A stretch of DNA of 64,000 nt from Arthrobacter sp. ISL-95 (GCF_018613695.1 NZ_JAGGPR010000013.1:1-64000), one strand, 5' to 3'. Counted from the first letter of the stretch, positions 8,495-18,544 are shown. Numbers and translations are program-made. The notes: generated from the letters alone by a model not told the origin.

Positions 8495-9334
8495 ATGCGC
8501 TCTTCCGATGTGACCCCCTTCACCATGGGGCCGGCCCTCCTGTTCTGCCCTGCAGACCGTCCGGAGCGTTTCGGAAAGGCGGCTGATCGTTCCGACGCCG
8601 TCATCCTGGACCTTGAAGATGCTGTGGCTCCGGCGGACAAGCCGGGAGCCCGTGCGGCGATTCTTGAGCAAATGGGCACCGGCGGGCTGGACCCCCAGCG
8701 CACCATCGTTCGGGTCAATCCCGTGGGGACGCCGGAGTTCGAACTCGATCTTGAAGCCCTGGCCAAGACGCCCTACCGCACGGTCATGCTTGCCAAGGCG
8801 GAGGGCGCGGAGCAGCTCACGGCTCTGGAGGGGTACCAGGTCATCGCGCTGTGTGAAACGGCGGCGGGCATCGTCAACGCCTCGGCCATCGCCGCCGAGC
8901 CGAACGTGGTGGGCCTGATGTGGGGTGCCGAGGACTTGTTGGCTTCCCTCGGTGGCCTTTCCAGCAGGAACGACGACGGCGGGTACCGGGCTGTCGCTCT
9001 TCACTCACGCTCCGCTGTGCTGCTCGCCGCTAAAGCCGCAGGCAAGGAAGCAATCGACTCCGTTTACGTGAACATCCCGGACCTTGAAGGTTTGGTGGCT
9101 GAGTCGCGGGACGCCGTGGCCAGCGGCTTCGGAGCGAAGGCCTGCATCCACCCAAACCAGGTAGCGGTAGTGCGGGAAGCCTACGCGCCCACCGATGAAG
9201 CCGTAGCCCAAGCCATGGAACTCCTGGAAGCGGCAGCATCTGCAGGGACTGGAGTGTTCCAGTTCAAGGGCAAGATGATTGACGGCCCCATCCTCAAGCA
9301 TGCCCAAGCGACACTTCGCCGGGCCGGGCACTGA
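8495..9334 (+). CDS. HpcH/HpaI aldolase/citrate lyase beta-like (CitE-type) acyl-CoA lyase
   Basis: The 279-aa protein begins with LLFCPADRPERFGKAADRSDAVILDLEDAV, the metal- and CoA-binding start of CitE-like TIM-barrel lyases, and has VVGLMWGAEDL and GFGAKACIHPNQV further on. There are no partner citrate lyase alpha or gamma genes, so this is a stand-alone lyase. Its M. tuberculosis counterpart by context, Rv2498c, cleaves (R)-3-hydroxy-3-methylglutaryl-CoA and citramalyl-CoA. Last gene of the operon, 54 nt after the MaoC gene, and ended by a hairpin at 9337-9405. Confidence 0.88.
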   Translation: MRSSDVTPFTMGPALLFCPADRPERFGKAADRSDAVILDLEDAVAPADKPGARAAILEQMGTGGLDPQRTIVRVNPVGTPEFELDLEALAKTPYRTVMLAKAEGAEQLTALEGYQVIALCETAAGIVNASAIAAEPNVVGLMWGAEDLLASLGGLSSRNDDGGYRAVALHSRSAVLLAAKAAGKEAIDSVYVNIPDLEGLVAESRDAVASGFGAKACIHPNQVAVVREAYAPTDEAVAQAMELLEAAASAGTGVFQFKGKMIDGPILKHAQATLRRAGH

Positions 9335-9336
9335 CG

Positions 9337-9405
9337 ACGAATCCGGCCCTTGTTCGTCCCCCGCACCGTAGAACGGTGTGCAGAGCGGACAAAGGCCGGA
9401 TTCGT
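9337..9405. terminator. Long hairpin between convergent operons
   Basis: ACGAATCCGGCC (9337-9348) is the exact reverse complement of GGCCGGATTCGT (9394-9405). Inner TTGTTCGTCC/GGACAAAG and GCACCGT/ACGGTGT pairings extend the stem. It lies between two convergent genes (ends at 9334 and 9420) and probably works as a terminator in both directions, though no long T-run is present. Confidence 0.7.
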
Positions 9406-9419
9406 TGGGAAGCAGAGCG

Positions 9420-10523
9420 CTAGGCGCGCACCGGCGTCGACAGTTCTGTCAGTTCAACCGCGGCGGGCCGCGAGGCCGTGCTCTTGATGGCCACCACCTG
9501 CCCGCTCTTGGCCGATTCCAGCACTGATTCCATGATGTCCAAGGCATGGAAGGCCAACTGACCGCCGGCACGTGGTTCCTGTCCAGCGGGCGTGTCGGCA
9601 AGGTCGGCGATGCCAAAGCCACGGCCCGAGTCCACATAGCCGGCGGAGACCGGCAGCGTCTTCCACTCCGAGGCACCGAGGGTGAATAACTGCACGTCGC
9701 CGTCGAAATGATTGGGGTCAGGGACGATCAGCGAACCGGTTTCACCGTGGATCTCAATGTTGGGGCTCTTGGTCTTGACGGCGTCGAAGCTCATGAACAA
9801 GGTGGACAAGGCACCGGATGCATGGACCAGGACACCGCTGACGTGCGAGTCGATGTCCACCGGAACCACCTGTCCCTGTCGCGGGCCTGAGCCGATGGTC
9901 CGTTCGCTGCGGGTGTGGCTGGCAGCGCCGACCACCGAAACCACGGGTCCCAGCAGCGTAACCAGCGCAGAGACGTAGTACGGGCCCATGTCCAGGAGGG
10001 GTCCACCGCCAGGCTGGTAGTAGAAATCGGGGTTCGGGTGCCAGCGCTCGTGCCCTGGTGTGGCCATGGTGGCCGTCGCTGAAACAGGTGCGCCGATCAG
10101 TCCGTCGTCAATGGCCTTGCGTGCGGTTTGAATTCCGGTTCCCAACACTGTGTCCGGTGCGCAGCCCACAGAGACTCCTGCCGCAGCGGCAGCATCCAGC
10201 ACCTGCCGAGCCTCGGCCGTGGTGGCAGCCAGCGGCTTTTCACCGTAGACGGACTTTCCGGCTGCGATGGCCCTCAGGGCAATGTCAGCGTGAGCGGCAG
10301 GGATGGTGAGGTTCAGGACAAGTTCCACGTCATCAGCGGCCAGGAGTTCATCCACCGTCAGTGCCCGGACGCCGTCGTAGGAGTCGGCAACCGCCTGCGC
10401 CCTCGCCGGATCAAGGTCCGCAACGGCCACCAGGTTGATGGAATCGAGCCGCCGGAAATTGCTCAGGTATTGGGCAATGATGGCGCCGCAGCCGATGATT
10501 CCTACATTTACCGGCTTGCCCAC
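9420..10523 (-). CDS. Gfo/Idh/MocA-family oxidoreductase
   Basis: The 367-aa NAD(P)-dependent sugar dehydrogenase has the nucleotide-binding loop GIIGCGAI near the N-terminus, the family EKP motif (YGEKPLAA) at about residue 96, and a C-terminal alpha/beta domain (HERWHPNPDFYYQPGGGPLLDMGPYY) that matches the substrate-binding GGGPLLDxGxH region. It starts with GTG at 10523 overlapping the end of the ThuA gene by 16 bp, with an aaagggg ribosome site. Last gene of the sugar operon. Likely oxidises or reduces a keto-sugar intermediate; the exact sugar is unknown. Confidence 0.9.
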   Translation of the reverse strand: MGKPVNVGIIGCGAIIAQYLSNFRRLDSINLVAVADLDPARAQAVADSYDGVRALTVDELLAADDVELVLNLTIPAAHADIALRAIAAGKSVYGEKPLAATTAEARQVLDAAAAAGVSVGCAPDTVLGTGIQTARKAIDDGLIGAPVSATATMATPGHERWHPNPDFYYQPGGGPLLDMGPYYVSALVTLLGPVVSVVGAASHTRSERTIGSGPRQGQVVPVDIDSHVSGVLVHASGALSTLFMSFDAVKTKSPNIEIHGETGSLIVPDPNHFDGDVQLFTLGASEWKTLPVSAGYVDSGRGFGIADLADTPAGQEPRAGGQLAFHALDIMESVLESAKSGQVVAIKSTASRPAAVELTELSTPVRA

Positions 10524-11209
10524 AGCATGCCCCTTTCAATGATGGTGCGGACGTTGCTGTCCTGAAGGATTTCCACGCGGTGGCCCGGGGTGCAGACGAA
10601 GATTTTGCCCTTGCCCCACTGGCGGGTCCAGATGGCTGGAGATACCACCTCGCGGTTCCACGGGTCCCACTCGCGCACTTTTTGGGTAGTGGTGGCCAGG
10701 ACATCGATGTAGTCATCGGACAGGACCCAGTATTGTTCGGTGACGAGGTCGAAGTCGCCGATTCCCTGAGTGATGGGGTGCTCTGATGCGGCGGGCAGCA
10801 TGTTGACGGTGTAGGGAACGTAGTTGTCTGACTGCTCACCGATTCGCTCGTCAGCGTGCTTGCCGGGGTGGCAGGCGAACTGGCCGCCGATCAGGTGCAG
10901 GTAGTCCGAGTTGTTGCGGTAGGAATCAGCGATCCCGCCATGCCAGCCAGCCAAGCCGGTGCCGTTTTCAACGGCAGCGCGCAGACCCTCGAACTCGTCT
11001 TTCTCGATGGTGGTCATGGTCATGCATTGCACGATCAGGTCCACGCCCGCCATGTAGTCGGGGTCGGCGTAAATCTTGGGGGATTCCTCCACCCGGACCT
11101 CGTAGCCGTTGTCCTTCAGGTAGGGGATGAACAGCTCTGTGGCTTCCACCGGCTGGTGTCCGTCCCAGCCGCCGCGAACCACCAGCGCTGTCTTATTGAT
11201 GCTTGTCAT
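10508..11209 (-). CDS. ThuA domain-containing protein
   Basis: The 233-aa protein belongs to the ThuA family (class I glutamine-amidotransferase-like fold) first linked to trehalose utilisation in Sinorhizobium. Visible signatures are VRGGWDGHQPVE at the start, GLAGWHGGIADSYRNNSDYLHLIGGQFACHPG in the middle and a C-terminal PGHRVEI. The catalytic Cys/His of true amidotransferases is not evident, as is normal for ThuA. ATG 11209 follows a gaaggaaacc ribosome site. It lies between two Gfo/Idh/MocA genes, which is the context expected for keto-sugar metabolism; its biochemical role is not settled. Confidence 0.9.
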   Translation of the reverse strand: MTSINKTALVVRGGWDGHQPVEATELFIPYLKDNGYEVRVEESPKIYADPDYMAGVDLIVQCMTMTTIEKDEFEGLRAAVENGTGLAGWHGGIADSYRNNSDYLHLIGGQFACHPGKHADERIGEQSDNYVPYTVNMLPAASEHPITQGIGDFDLVTEQYWVLSDDYIDVLATTTQKVREWDPWNREVVSPAIWTRQWGKGKIFVCTPGHRVEILQDSNVRTIIERGMLWASR

Positions 11210-11242
11210 GGTTTCCTTCGTTTCGGGGCGTATTTCAGTGGG

Positions 11243-12472
<1,230 letters not shown>

Positions 12473-12502
12473 GGGAGGTCCCTTCTAATTGGTATTACAG
12501 GG

Positions 12503-13402
12503 CTACTTGCTGAAACCTGCGGTGAGGCCGCTGAGCAGCTGTCGGCGCGCCACGACGTAGATCACCAGCAACGGAAGCGTGGCCAGTACCACGGAGGCGA
12601 GCACCGCCGGGATGTTGACGCTGAATTCACCTTGGAAGGTCCACAGTGACAATGGCAGAACCCTGGTGTCGGGGCTTTGCGTGAGGATCAACGGGAACAG
12701 GAATCCGTTCCACACGTGGAGTGCGTTGTAGATGCCTACCGTGATCACTGCGGGCTTGGTCATGGGCAACGCCAAGCGCCACATCATGGCCCAATCAGAA
12801 CAACCGTCCAGGCGCATCGATTCAAAGAGCTCGTTGGGAACATCCCGCATGAAGTTGGAGAGGATGAGCACCGATACGGGGATCGCGAACGCAATGGAGG
12901 GCAGGATCAGTGCCAACAAGGTGTCGTACATATGAGCCTTGGTGATCATCCAGTAGATGGGAATGATGGTTGCGTGCAGCGGAATGGCCAAGCCCAGGAG
13001 GAAGACGTTGTTGGTCCAGCTAAGGAACCTTCCCTTGCCGCGCACAATGGCGTAGGCGGCCATAAAGGCGACGAAGAGCGCCGGAACCACACTGCCAACG
13101 GTGACGATGAGGCTGTTGGTGAAGTACTTGGCAAAGTCGTTCTCCAGGACAAGCTTGTAGTTGTCCAGGGTCGGCTCTGACGGTGGCAGCATCGGGTTGG
13201 ACGTGAAGAACCCCGCTTGGTTCTTCAGGCTGGTGATCACCACGTAGTACACCGGCACAATGATGATCGCCAGCCAGAGCCAGCCGCCCAGGCCGCCCAG
13301 GAAGTTCGGCCGCGAACGGCCAAGCTTGGGGGGCCGACGGCGGGTGGTTACCACTTGCGGCAACGCCGCCGGTGTTGTGGGCAGTTGTGTGGTGGAAGCC
13401 AT
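12503..13402 (-). CDS. Carbohydrate ABC transporter permease (MalG type)
   Basis: The 299-aa inner-membrane protein has a variable basic N-terminus, six predicted membrane segments, and the EAA-like loop (ELFESMRLDGCSDWAMMWRLALPMTKPA) that contacts the ATPase. This is the CUT1 family MalG/LacG permease. Its ATG overlaps the stop of the partner permease in TAATG. The operon has no ATPase, so it must use an MsmX/UgpC-type ATPase encoded elsewhere. Confidence 0.93.
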   Translation of the reverse strand: MASTTQLPTTPAALPQVVTTRRRPPKLGRSRPNFLGGLGGWLWLAIIIVPVYYVVITSLKNQAGFFTSNPMLPPSEPTLDNYKLVLENDFAKYFTNSLIVTVGSVVPALFVAFMAAYAIVRGKGRFLSWTNNVFLLGLAIPLHATIIPIYWMITKAHMYDTLLALILPSIAFAIPVSVLILSNFMRDVPNELFESMRLDGCSDWAMMWRLALPMTKPAVITVGIYNALHVWNGFLFPLILTQSPDTRVLPLSLWTFQGEFSVNIPAVLASVVLATLPLLVIYVVARRQLLSGLTAGFSK

Positions 13403-14340
13403 TACGCACCTTCCAATTGGCTGGCGTTGCGGTTCTTTCCGCCGAGTCGTTGCAGAAACAGGGCCAAGGCCAGTCCGATGACAACGAGGATGACGCCCAA
13501 GGCGCTCGCCGCCCCCATATCGTTCGCTTTGAAGCCGGTGAGGTACATGTGCAGCGGCAGAAGCCTGGTGGAGTAGCCGGGTCCTCCGGCTGTCAGCACA
13601 AAGATCAAGTCGAAGTACGCCAAGGATCCCACCACCATGAGGGTGGAGGAGGTGATCATGGTGTATTTCAGCTGCGGCAACGTGATGTTGAAGAACTGCT
13701 GGACGCGGCCGGCGCCGTCAATTTGCGCAGCTTCGTACAGTGAGGCCGGAATCTGTCGAACGCCGCCTTGGTAGATCAGGGTGTGGAAGGGCACGAATTG
13801 CCAAGCAATCACGAAGACCACCACGAACAGCACCAGATCCGAGTTGCCCAACCAGTCCTGTGCAAGGAAGGGGAGCCCCAAGCCGGGGCCGAGGCCGAAG
13901 TTCGGATCCAGCAGCGCCTTGAAGGCGATGGCCACGGCTGCTGAAGAGAGGAGCAGCGGCACGAAGTAGAGGACGGCCAGTGCTGCGCGGTACTTCTGGC
14001 TGGCAGCTGTGAAGACGCCAAGCAGAAGGCTGATGGGTGCCTGGACAATGAAGGAGAAGAACATGATCTTGGCCGTCACCAACAAGGCGTTACCCGTGAC
14101 GGGATCAGCCAGGACAGTGTTCCAGCTGGACAGTCCGTCCAGTTTGATCTCGCCCAGGCCGTCCCAACGGGTAAAGCTCAGGAACAGGACTCCCAGGAGC
14201 GGGAGGATGGCGAAGAGCATGAAGAATGCCAGGGCAGGGACGGCCAGCCACCCCGACGGACCTTTTTCCAGGGTCCGTCGGGTGCCCGTGGTGCGTCCGA
14301 CGCCCAACTCCTGTTGCGGAGTGGTGGTAGTTGCCGACAC
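13402..14340 (-). CDS. Carbohydrate ABC transporter permease (MalF type)
   Basis: The 312-aa membrane protein has about six transmembrane helices and the EAA loop SLYEAAQIDGAGRVQQFFNITLPQLKY, which identify the MalF-type CUT1 permease. The start is GTG 14340, four nt after the binding-protein stop. It should pair with the MalG-type permease next to it and receive sugar from the lipoprotein encoded upstream. Confidence 0.93.
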   Translation of the reverse strand: MSATTTTPQQELGVGRTTGTRRTLEKGPSGWLAVPALAFFMLFAILPLLGVLFLSFTRWDGLGEIKLDGLSSWNTVLADPVTGNALLVTAKIMFFSFIVQAPISLLLGVFTAASQKYRAALAVLYFVPLLLSSAAVAIAFKALLDPNFGLGPGLGLPFLAQDWLGNSDLVLFVVVFVIAWQFVPFHTLIYQGGVRQIPASLYEAAQIDGAGRVQQFFNITLPQLKYTMITSSTLMVVGSLAYFDLIFVLTAGGPGYSTRLLPLHMYLTGFKANDMGAASALGVILVVIGLALALFLQRLGGKNRNASQLEGA

Positions 14341-14344
14341 CGTA

Positions 14345-15664
14345 CTACTTCCCGATCGTCGCGTTCATAGTGGAAGCGAACTGCTCGGGAGTGATCTTCT
14401 TCAGGAAGATCTGGTCGAGGTTGGCCAGCATGGCGTCTCCTTGGGCGGGGCTCAGTGCCTGGTCCCAGGAAAGCGTGAAGTCCGGGGCGTCCTTGGCCAT
14501 GCCATATACGTAGGTCAGGAAGTCCTTGTCAGGGGAAGCTGCGAGCTTGTCTTCAATCCCGGTGACCACAGGTACAGCTCCTGAGTTGATGAGGCTTTGG
14601 ACGTTCTCATCGTTGAACATTCCGTCCTTCACGTATTCCAGGGCGGTTTTCTTCTGGTCTTCCGTGGCTTTGGAAGACACGGACCAGAAGTTGGACGGGT
14701 TTCCCACAACGTTTGCCGGGTCACCCTTGCCGCCTTCAACGGTGGGGAAGGGGGTGTAACCGAGCTTGCCGCTTGAAACGAAGTCTGCCGCGTCCTTCTT
14801 CATTCCCTGGTAGATCCAGCTGCCCTGCAGGATCATGGCGGCCTTGCCTGTGTACAAGAGGGCTTGGTCTGCGTTGCTGTCAGCGGCAATGGAGGAGAAG
14901 CCGTTGATGAAGCCGCCGGCGTCCACCAGTTCCTGGATCTTGGTCAGAGCCTCTATAACTGCGGGGTCGGACCAGGCGTCCGGCTTGTTGGCTGCGATGT
15001 TTGCGAAGACTTCCGGACCGCCGATCCGGTCCACAAGGTATTCAAGCCACATCAGGTCCGGCCACTTGGACTGGCCGCCCAGGGAAAAAGGTGCCACGCC
15101 GGCATCCTTGAACTTAGGCACCAGCGCCATCAACTCATCCCAGGTCTTGGGCGGTTCTGCGCCGATCTTTTCGAAGACTTCCTTGTTGAAGTAGAGCACC
15201 ACGGGCTGCACCTTGTTGTTGGGGAGTGCATAGGTCTTGCCGTCGATTACGCCGCTTTCAAGGATGGAGGGAAGGTAGCGGCTTTGGACGTCAGGGTTTT
15301 CTTTGAGGAACCCGGTCAGGTCATCCACCTGGCCGGCATCGACGTAGGACTTCAGGACCCCGCCACCCCAGCCATACACGAGGGTGGGTCCTTGGCCGGC
15401 GCCGACGGCGGTGCGGACCTTTGTCTTGTAGGCGTCGTTGGCAAAGAAGTCGAGCTTGATGGCGGAGTCGGGGTGCGACTTGTTCCATGAGTCCACGGAT
15501 GCTTGGAACACGGGCTGGTCACCACCGGTCAGTCCCCACATGGTTGCCGAGTCCGTCGAGGCTCCTGTTCCGGCCGGACCTGAGGACCCGCAGGCTACGA
15601 GTGAGATCGACAATGCGGCTGCAGAAACGGCCATTCCGGCGGTGCGCAACTTGAGATTATTCAT
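14345..15664 (-). CDS. Extracellular sugar-binding lipoprotein of the ABC transporter
   Basis: The 439-aa solute-binding protein (family 1, MalE-like) has a basic N-terminus, a hydrophobic signal segment and a lipobox LVAC at about residues 18-21, so it is expected to be acylated at Cys21 and displayed on the outer face of the membrane. The segments AVGAGQGPTLVYGWGGG and YALPNNKVQPVVLYFNKEVFEKIG are typical. The frame stays open upstream to 15808 but the signal peptide fixes the start at ATG 15664. First gene of the operon; operators for the divergent LacI regulator lie 100-140 nt upstream. Confidence 0.93.
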   Translation of the reverse strand: MNNLKLRTAGMAVSAAALSISLVACGSSGPAGTGASTDSATMWGLTGGDQPVFQASVDSWNKSHPDSAIKLDFFANDAYKTKVRTAVGAGQGPTLVYGWGGGVLKSYVDAGQVDDLTGFLKENPDVQSRYLPSILESGVIDGKTYALPNNKVQPVVLYFNKEVFEKIGAEPPKTWDELMALVPKFKDAGVAPFSLGGQSKWPDLMWLEYLVDRIGGPEVFANIAANKPDAWSDPAVIEALTKIQELVDAGGFINGFSSIAADSNADQALLYTGKAAMILQGSWIYQGMKKDAADFVSSGKLGYTPFPTVEGGKGDPANVVGNPSNFWSVSSKATEDQKKTALEYVKDGMFNDENVQSLINSGAVPVVTGIEDKLAASPDKDFLTYVYGMAKDAPDFTLSWDQALSPAQGDAMLANLDQIFLKKITPEQFASTMNATIGK

Positions 15665-15767
15665 GTGCAGTTTCCATTCGTCCTTCGGGCTCGACGCTGT
15701 TGCCCGGTTGTGCGTGTAAAAGCCGCACTTCGCGGTCTGAGGATCAACTTCGATGCCCAGCTCCAGC

Positions 15768-15803
15768 AACTTTTCGAAATGTTTCGGAAGTTCTTTCGGA
15801 AGT
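15768..15803. promoter_or_regulatory. Cluster of LacI-type operator half-sites upstream of the sugar operon
   Basis: AACTTTTCGAAA (15768-15779) is a CG-centred palindrome, followed by two close variants, GTTTCGGAAG and TTCTTTCGGAAG, up to 15803. The same 12-mer recurs at 15922-15933 next to the lacI-type gene. CG-centred palindromes of this type are the rule for LacI-family operators. Confidence 0.6.
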
Positions 15804-15879
15804 GCCAACCAAACTTAGCCGTGACCCGCGTCACCGTCAAGGCCGAATGCGGGTGAACTTCGGCGCTCTGGTCGTTCGG

Positions 15880-15935
15880 TTGACGTGATACCTCGCCCCC
15901 ATGCACACTGTCAGCATCCGAAACTTTTCGAAAGC
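15880..15935 (+). promoter_or_regulatory. Promoter and operator of the LacI-family gene
   Basis: TTGACG (15880-15885) with a weak CACACT 18 nt later suggests a promoter for the regulator. AACTTTTCGAAA at 15922-15933 is identical to the site at 15768-15779 and lies just after the probable transcription start, where binding would block the regulator's own expression. The -10 is poor, so the promoter is tentative; the repeated 12-mer is certain. Confidence 0.5.
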
Positions 15936-15942
15936 GGTAGCC

Positions 15943-17010
15943 GTGAGTCCAGAAGAACGACCCTCAAAAATGACCCTGTCCGCGGTCGCGCAGGAGGTAG
16001 GGGTGTCCGTGCCTACCGTGTCCAAAGTGGTCAACGGGCGCGAGGACGTGGCTCAGGGGACCCGTGCCCGGGTTCTGGCGGCCCTGCAGCGAACCGGGTA
16101 CAAATCACCCTTCCAGCGCAAGGGCAACCCTGTCCAGCGGACCGTCGAAGCGGTGTTTGATTCTCTGAACTCGGCCTACAACATGGAAGTCCTCAAGGGA
16201 ATCATGGAGCAGGCCAACGTCTCTGACATGGAAGTGATCCTCTCCGTGACCGGATTACAGGCAGCGCCGCCGCTGGGCCCGGAGGAACGTGCACAGCGCA
16301 TGGTCGATGAAGGCCGCAGCGGCATGATCGTGGTGACCTCGGCGTTCGGGACAGCGCAACTCGAAGCCTTCCAGAGACGCCAAATCCCCATCGTGGTGAT
16401 CGACCCCCTGAACCCGCCACCGGCTGATCTGTACAGCGTCGGCTCCAGCAACTGGGCTGGTGGGAAAGCCGCTGCTACGCACCTTCTGGGGCTCGGGCAT
16501 CGACGCATTGCCTACATTGGGGGTCCTGCCACCGCCGAATGCAGCCAAGCCCGGCTCCACGGCTACATGGCCGCACTGATGGCAGAAGGGATCACCGTGG
16601 AACACGAATACGTTTCCGCTGGCCAGTTCCGGCCCGAGACCGGTGCAGCTGCCTTCAAATCCTTGGTGGCACTGGAAGATCCACCCACGGCAGTCTTCGC
16701 CGGAAGCGACAGCATCGCCATGGGCGTCCTGGCCGAGGCGCGCAGGCAGGACATTCGGATCCCCGAGGAAATGAGCCTCGTCGGGTTCGACGGAACCTAC
16801 CAGGCCGAAGAATCCACGCCGCCCCTGACCTCGGTGAGCCAGCCCCTTCAAGAGATAGGGCGTTCTGCGTTGAACTTCATCCTTCGCCAGATGCAGGGTG
16901 AAGAGATCGACTCCCGACGCGTGGAGCTGGCAACCCATCTGGTGGTTCGTGAGTCCACGGCGCCGCCCCGGGAACCGGCCTCACCCGGTAAGTCGGCGTC
17001 CCGGCTTTAG
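15943..17010 (+). CDS. LacI-family transcriptional regulator of the sugar operon
   Basis: The protein has the LacI helix-turn-helix (LSAVAQEVGVSVPTVSKVVNGREDVAQGTRARV) at the N-terminus and a periplasmic-binding-protein-like effector domain with the usual AVFAGSDSIAMGVL and MSLVGFDG segments. The frame opens at ATG 15901, but the operator copy at 15922 would then be inside the gene; GTG 15943 (355 aa) or ATG 15970 are better starts, none with a strong ribosome site. It is divergent from the sugar ABC operon and overlaps the end of the convergent gene at 16981 by 30 bp. Confidence 0.9.
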   Translation: MSPEERPSKMTLSAVAQEVGVSVPTVSKVVNGREDVAQGTRARVLAALQRTGYKSPFQRKGNPVQRTVEAVFDSLNSAYNMEVLKGIMEQANVSDMEVILSVTGLQAAPPLGPEERAQRMVDEGRSGMIVVTSAFGTAQLEAFQRRQIPIVVIDPLNPPPADLYSVGSSNWAGGKAAATHLLGLGHRRIAYIGGPATAECSQARLHGYMAALMAEGITVEHEYVSAGQFRPETGAAAFKSLVALEDPPTAVFAGSDSIAMGVLAEARRQDIRIPEEMSLVGFDGTYQAEESTPPLTSVSQPLQEIGRSALNFILRQMQGEEIDSRRVELATHLVVRESTAPPREPASPGKSASRL

Positions 17011-18441
17011 ATGCACCGGTGGGACAGCGTCATACAGCAGCACCCGCACCCAACGCTGTCCCGTCCCGCGGTACTCCTCACGGCTGGCGAAACGGTAAAG
17101 ATAGCTCCGTGCACGCACCCAACGGGGGCGTTCGCCGTCGAACGGGTCCTGGCGAAGCAGCCCAAGCGCAGCTTTATCAGCCTCCAGCAGCCTGTCCAGG
17201 AACGCGTAAAACCAGTCCTCGTGGACAGTCCGCAGCGGCAAGAACCACATGAGCCAATCCAAGCGCAGATGGTACGGCGCCCACTGCCGGGGGAGCCGAC
17301 GAACATCGCCGGGCTTGCCCTTGAATCCGTACTCCAACCATCGCTCATCCGGCGCCTGTGGATCCTCATCCATGGTGCCCTCAACCACGATCTCAATGCG
17401 CTGCTTTGTCACCGTCCCGAAAGCACCATAGGCATTGACCAAGCGCCAGCGGCTGAAACTGGCGTTCATCAGCTGCCGCTTGGAGAAGAGGTTCAGGAGC
17501 GGACGGTAGCTGAACACCACCAATAGAACGGTCACAAGCACGACGACGGCGAACCACCACACGGGGGTATCGGCACCCTGATGCCACTCCAACGGGATGA
17601 ACGGAAAAGCAGCATGGACCACGGGGTCGCTCACGGCAGCGAAAGCCAGGACGATTGCCACCCAGTTCAGCCACGCGAAGTTTCCCGTACCCACCAACCA
17701 CAGCTGCGTCGCGATGATGATGCCGGCAGCGATGCTGGCCAGCGGTTGGGGCGCGAAGAGGAAAAACGGCACCACCAGCTGCGCAAAATGGTTGCCGACC
17801 ACTTCCACCTTGTGCAGCGGGAGCGGCAGGAGGTGCGCCTGCCTGCTAAGCGGCCCCGGCATCGGCTGAGTCTCATGGTGGTAGAACATCGCCGTCATGT
17901 CCCGCCACTCGTGGCCGCCGCGGATCTTGATCATGCCGGCACCGAACTCCAGCCGGAACACCAGCCACAGAATGAGAACCAGGATGGTGGCCGGTGGGGG
18001 AGTCTGGTCCGAACCGAGGAAGGCCACAGCGAAGCCGGCTTCGAGGAGAAGGATCTCCCAACCAAAACCGTAGAACGTCTGGCCCACGTTCACGATCGAC
18101 ATATAGAGGAACCACAGGGCAAGGAAAGCCAGCATGGGCAGCCATGGAGGGCCCGCTTGGGGGAGGCCGATGAGCAGCAGAATGGACACCCCGATGCCCG
18201 TCCAGCACACAGCCCGGAGCAGCGAGTCGGAGTAACGCCACCGGAACAGCGTAGGCCGGCCCAGCCGACGGGCCATATCCAGGAAAGCCGGTACCGGCAA
18301 CAGCCCGCGCTCGCCGAGGAGTGCCGGGAACTGGTTCACCGTGGAGAGGAAGGCAACCGCGTACAGCGCGGCTGTGCCACGCTGCAAAACCTGCCGGGCA
18401 AATTCGTAATCCCTCGCATCGAACCAGGACAACCACTCCAC
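16981..18441 (-). CDS. Lipase maturation factor-like integral membrane protein
   Basis: About 486 aa. The start (WLSWFDARDYEFARQVLQRG), many membrane helices (about 8-9), the segment FRLEFGAGMIKIRGGHEWRDMTAMFYHHETQPMPGPLS and the C-terminal LEYGFKGKPGDVRRLPRQWAPYHLRLDWLMWF match the lipase maturation factor (LMF1-like) family, which in animals helps lipases fold; bacterial function is unknown. GTG 18441 lies 6 nt after TACCGT on the minus strand and may be a leaderless start; ATG 18444 is one codon earlier. Its end overlaps the LacI gene by 30 bp tail to tail. Confidence 0.85.
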   Translation of the reverse strand: MEWLSWFDARDYEFARQVLQRGTAALYAVAFLSTVNQFPALLGERGLLPVPAFLDMARRLGRPTLFRWRYSDSLLRAVCWTGIGVSILLLIGLPQAGPPWLPMLAFLALWFLYMSIVNVGQTFYGFGWEILLLEAGFAVAFLGSDQTPPPATILVLILWLVFRLEFGAGMIKIRGGHEWRDMTAMFYHHETQPMPGPLSRQAHLLPLPLHKVEVVGNHFAQLVVPFFLFAPQPLASIAAGIIIATQLWLVGTGNFAWLNWVAIVLAFAAVSDPVVHAAFPFIPLEWHQGADTPVWWFAVVVLVTVLLVVFSYRPLLNLFSKRQLMNASFSRWRLVNAYGAFGTVTKQRIEIVVEGTMDEDPQAPDERWLEYGFKGKPGDVRRLPRQWAPYHLRLDWLMWFLPLRTVHEDWFYAFLDRLLEADKAALGLLRQDPFDGERPRWVRARSYLYRFASREEYRGTGQRWVRVLLYDAVPPVHLKPGRRLTG

Positions 18442-18544
18442 CATTCCACGGTACGCACGGGAGGTGAATGGTCAAGCGGTGTCGACTTTCCACATACGCC
18501 CCCGTCCGTTCGCGGCCCCCGGCAGTGGCAGGGATACTTAAGTC

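Noticed and set aside
7463..9004. Minus-strand frame of 513 codons over the CoA-transferase B, MaoC and CitE genes
   Set aside because: It crosses three convincing plus-strand genes linked by 4-bp overlaps; no family features in the antisense product.
15664..15808. Longer N-terminus for the sugar-binding protein
   Set aside because: The upstream open frame lacks a signal peptide and covers the operator cluster, whereas ATG 15664 gives a standard lipoprotein signal.
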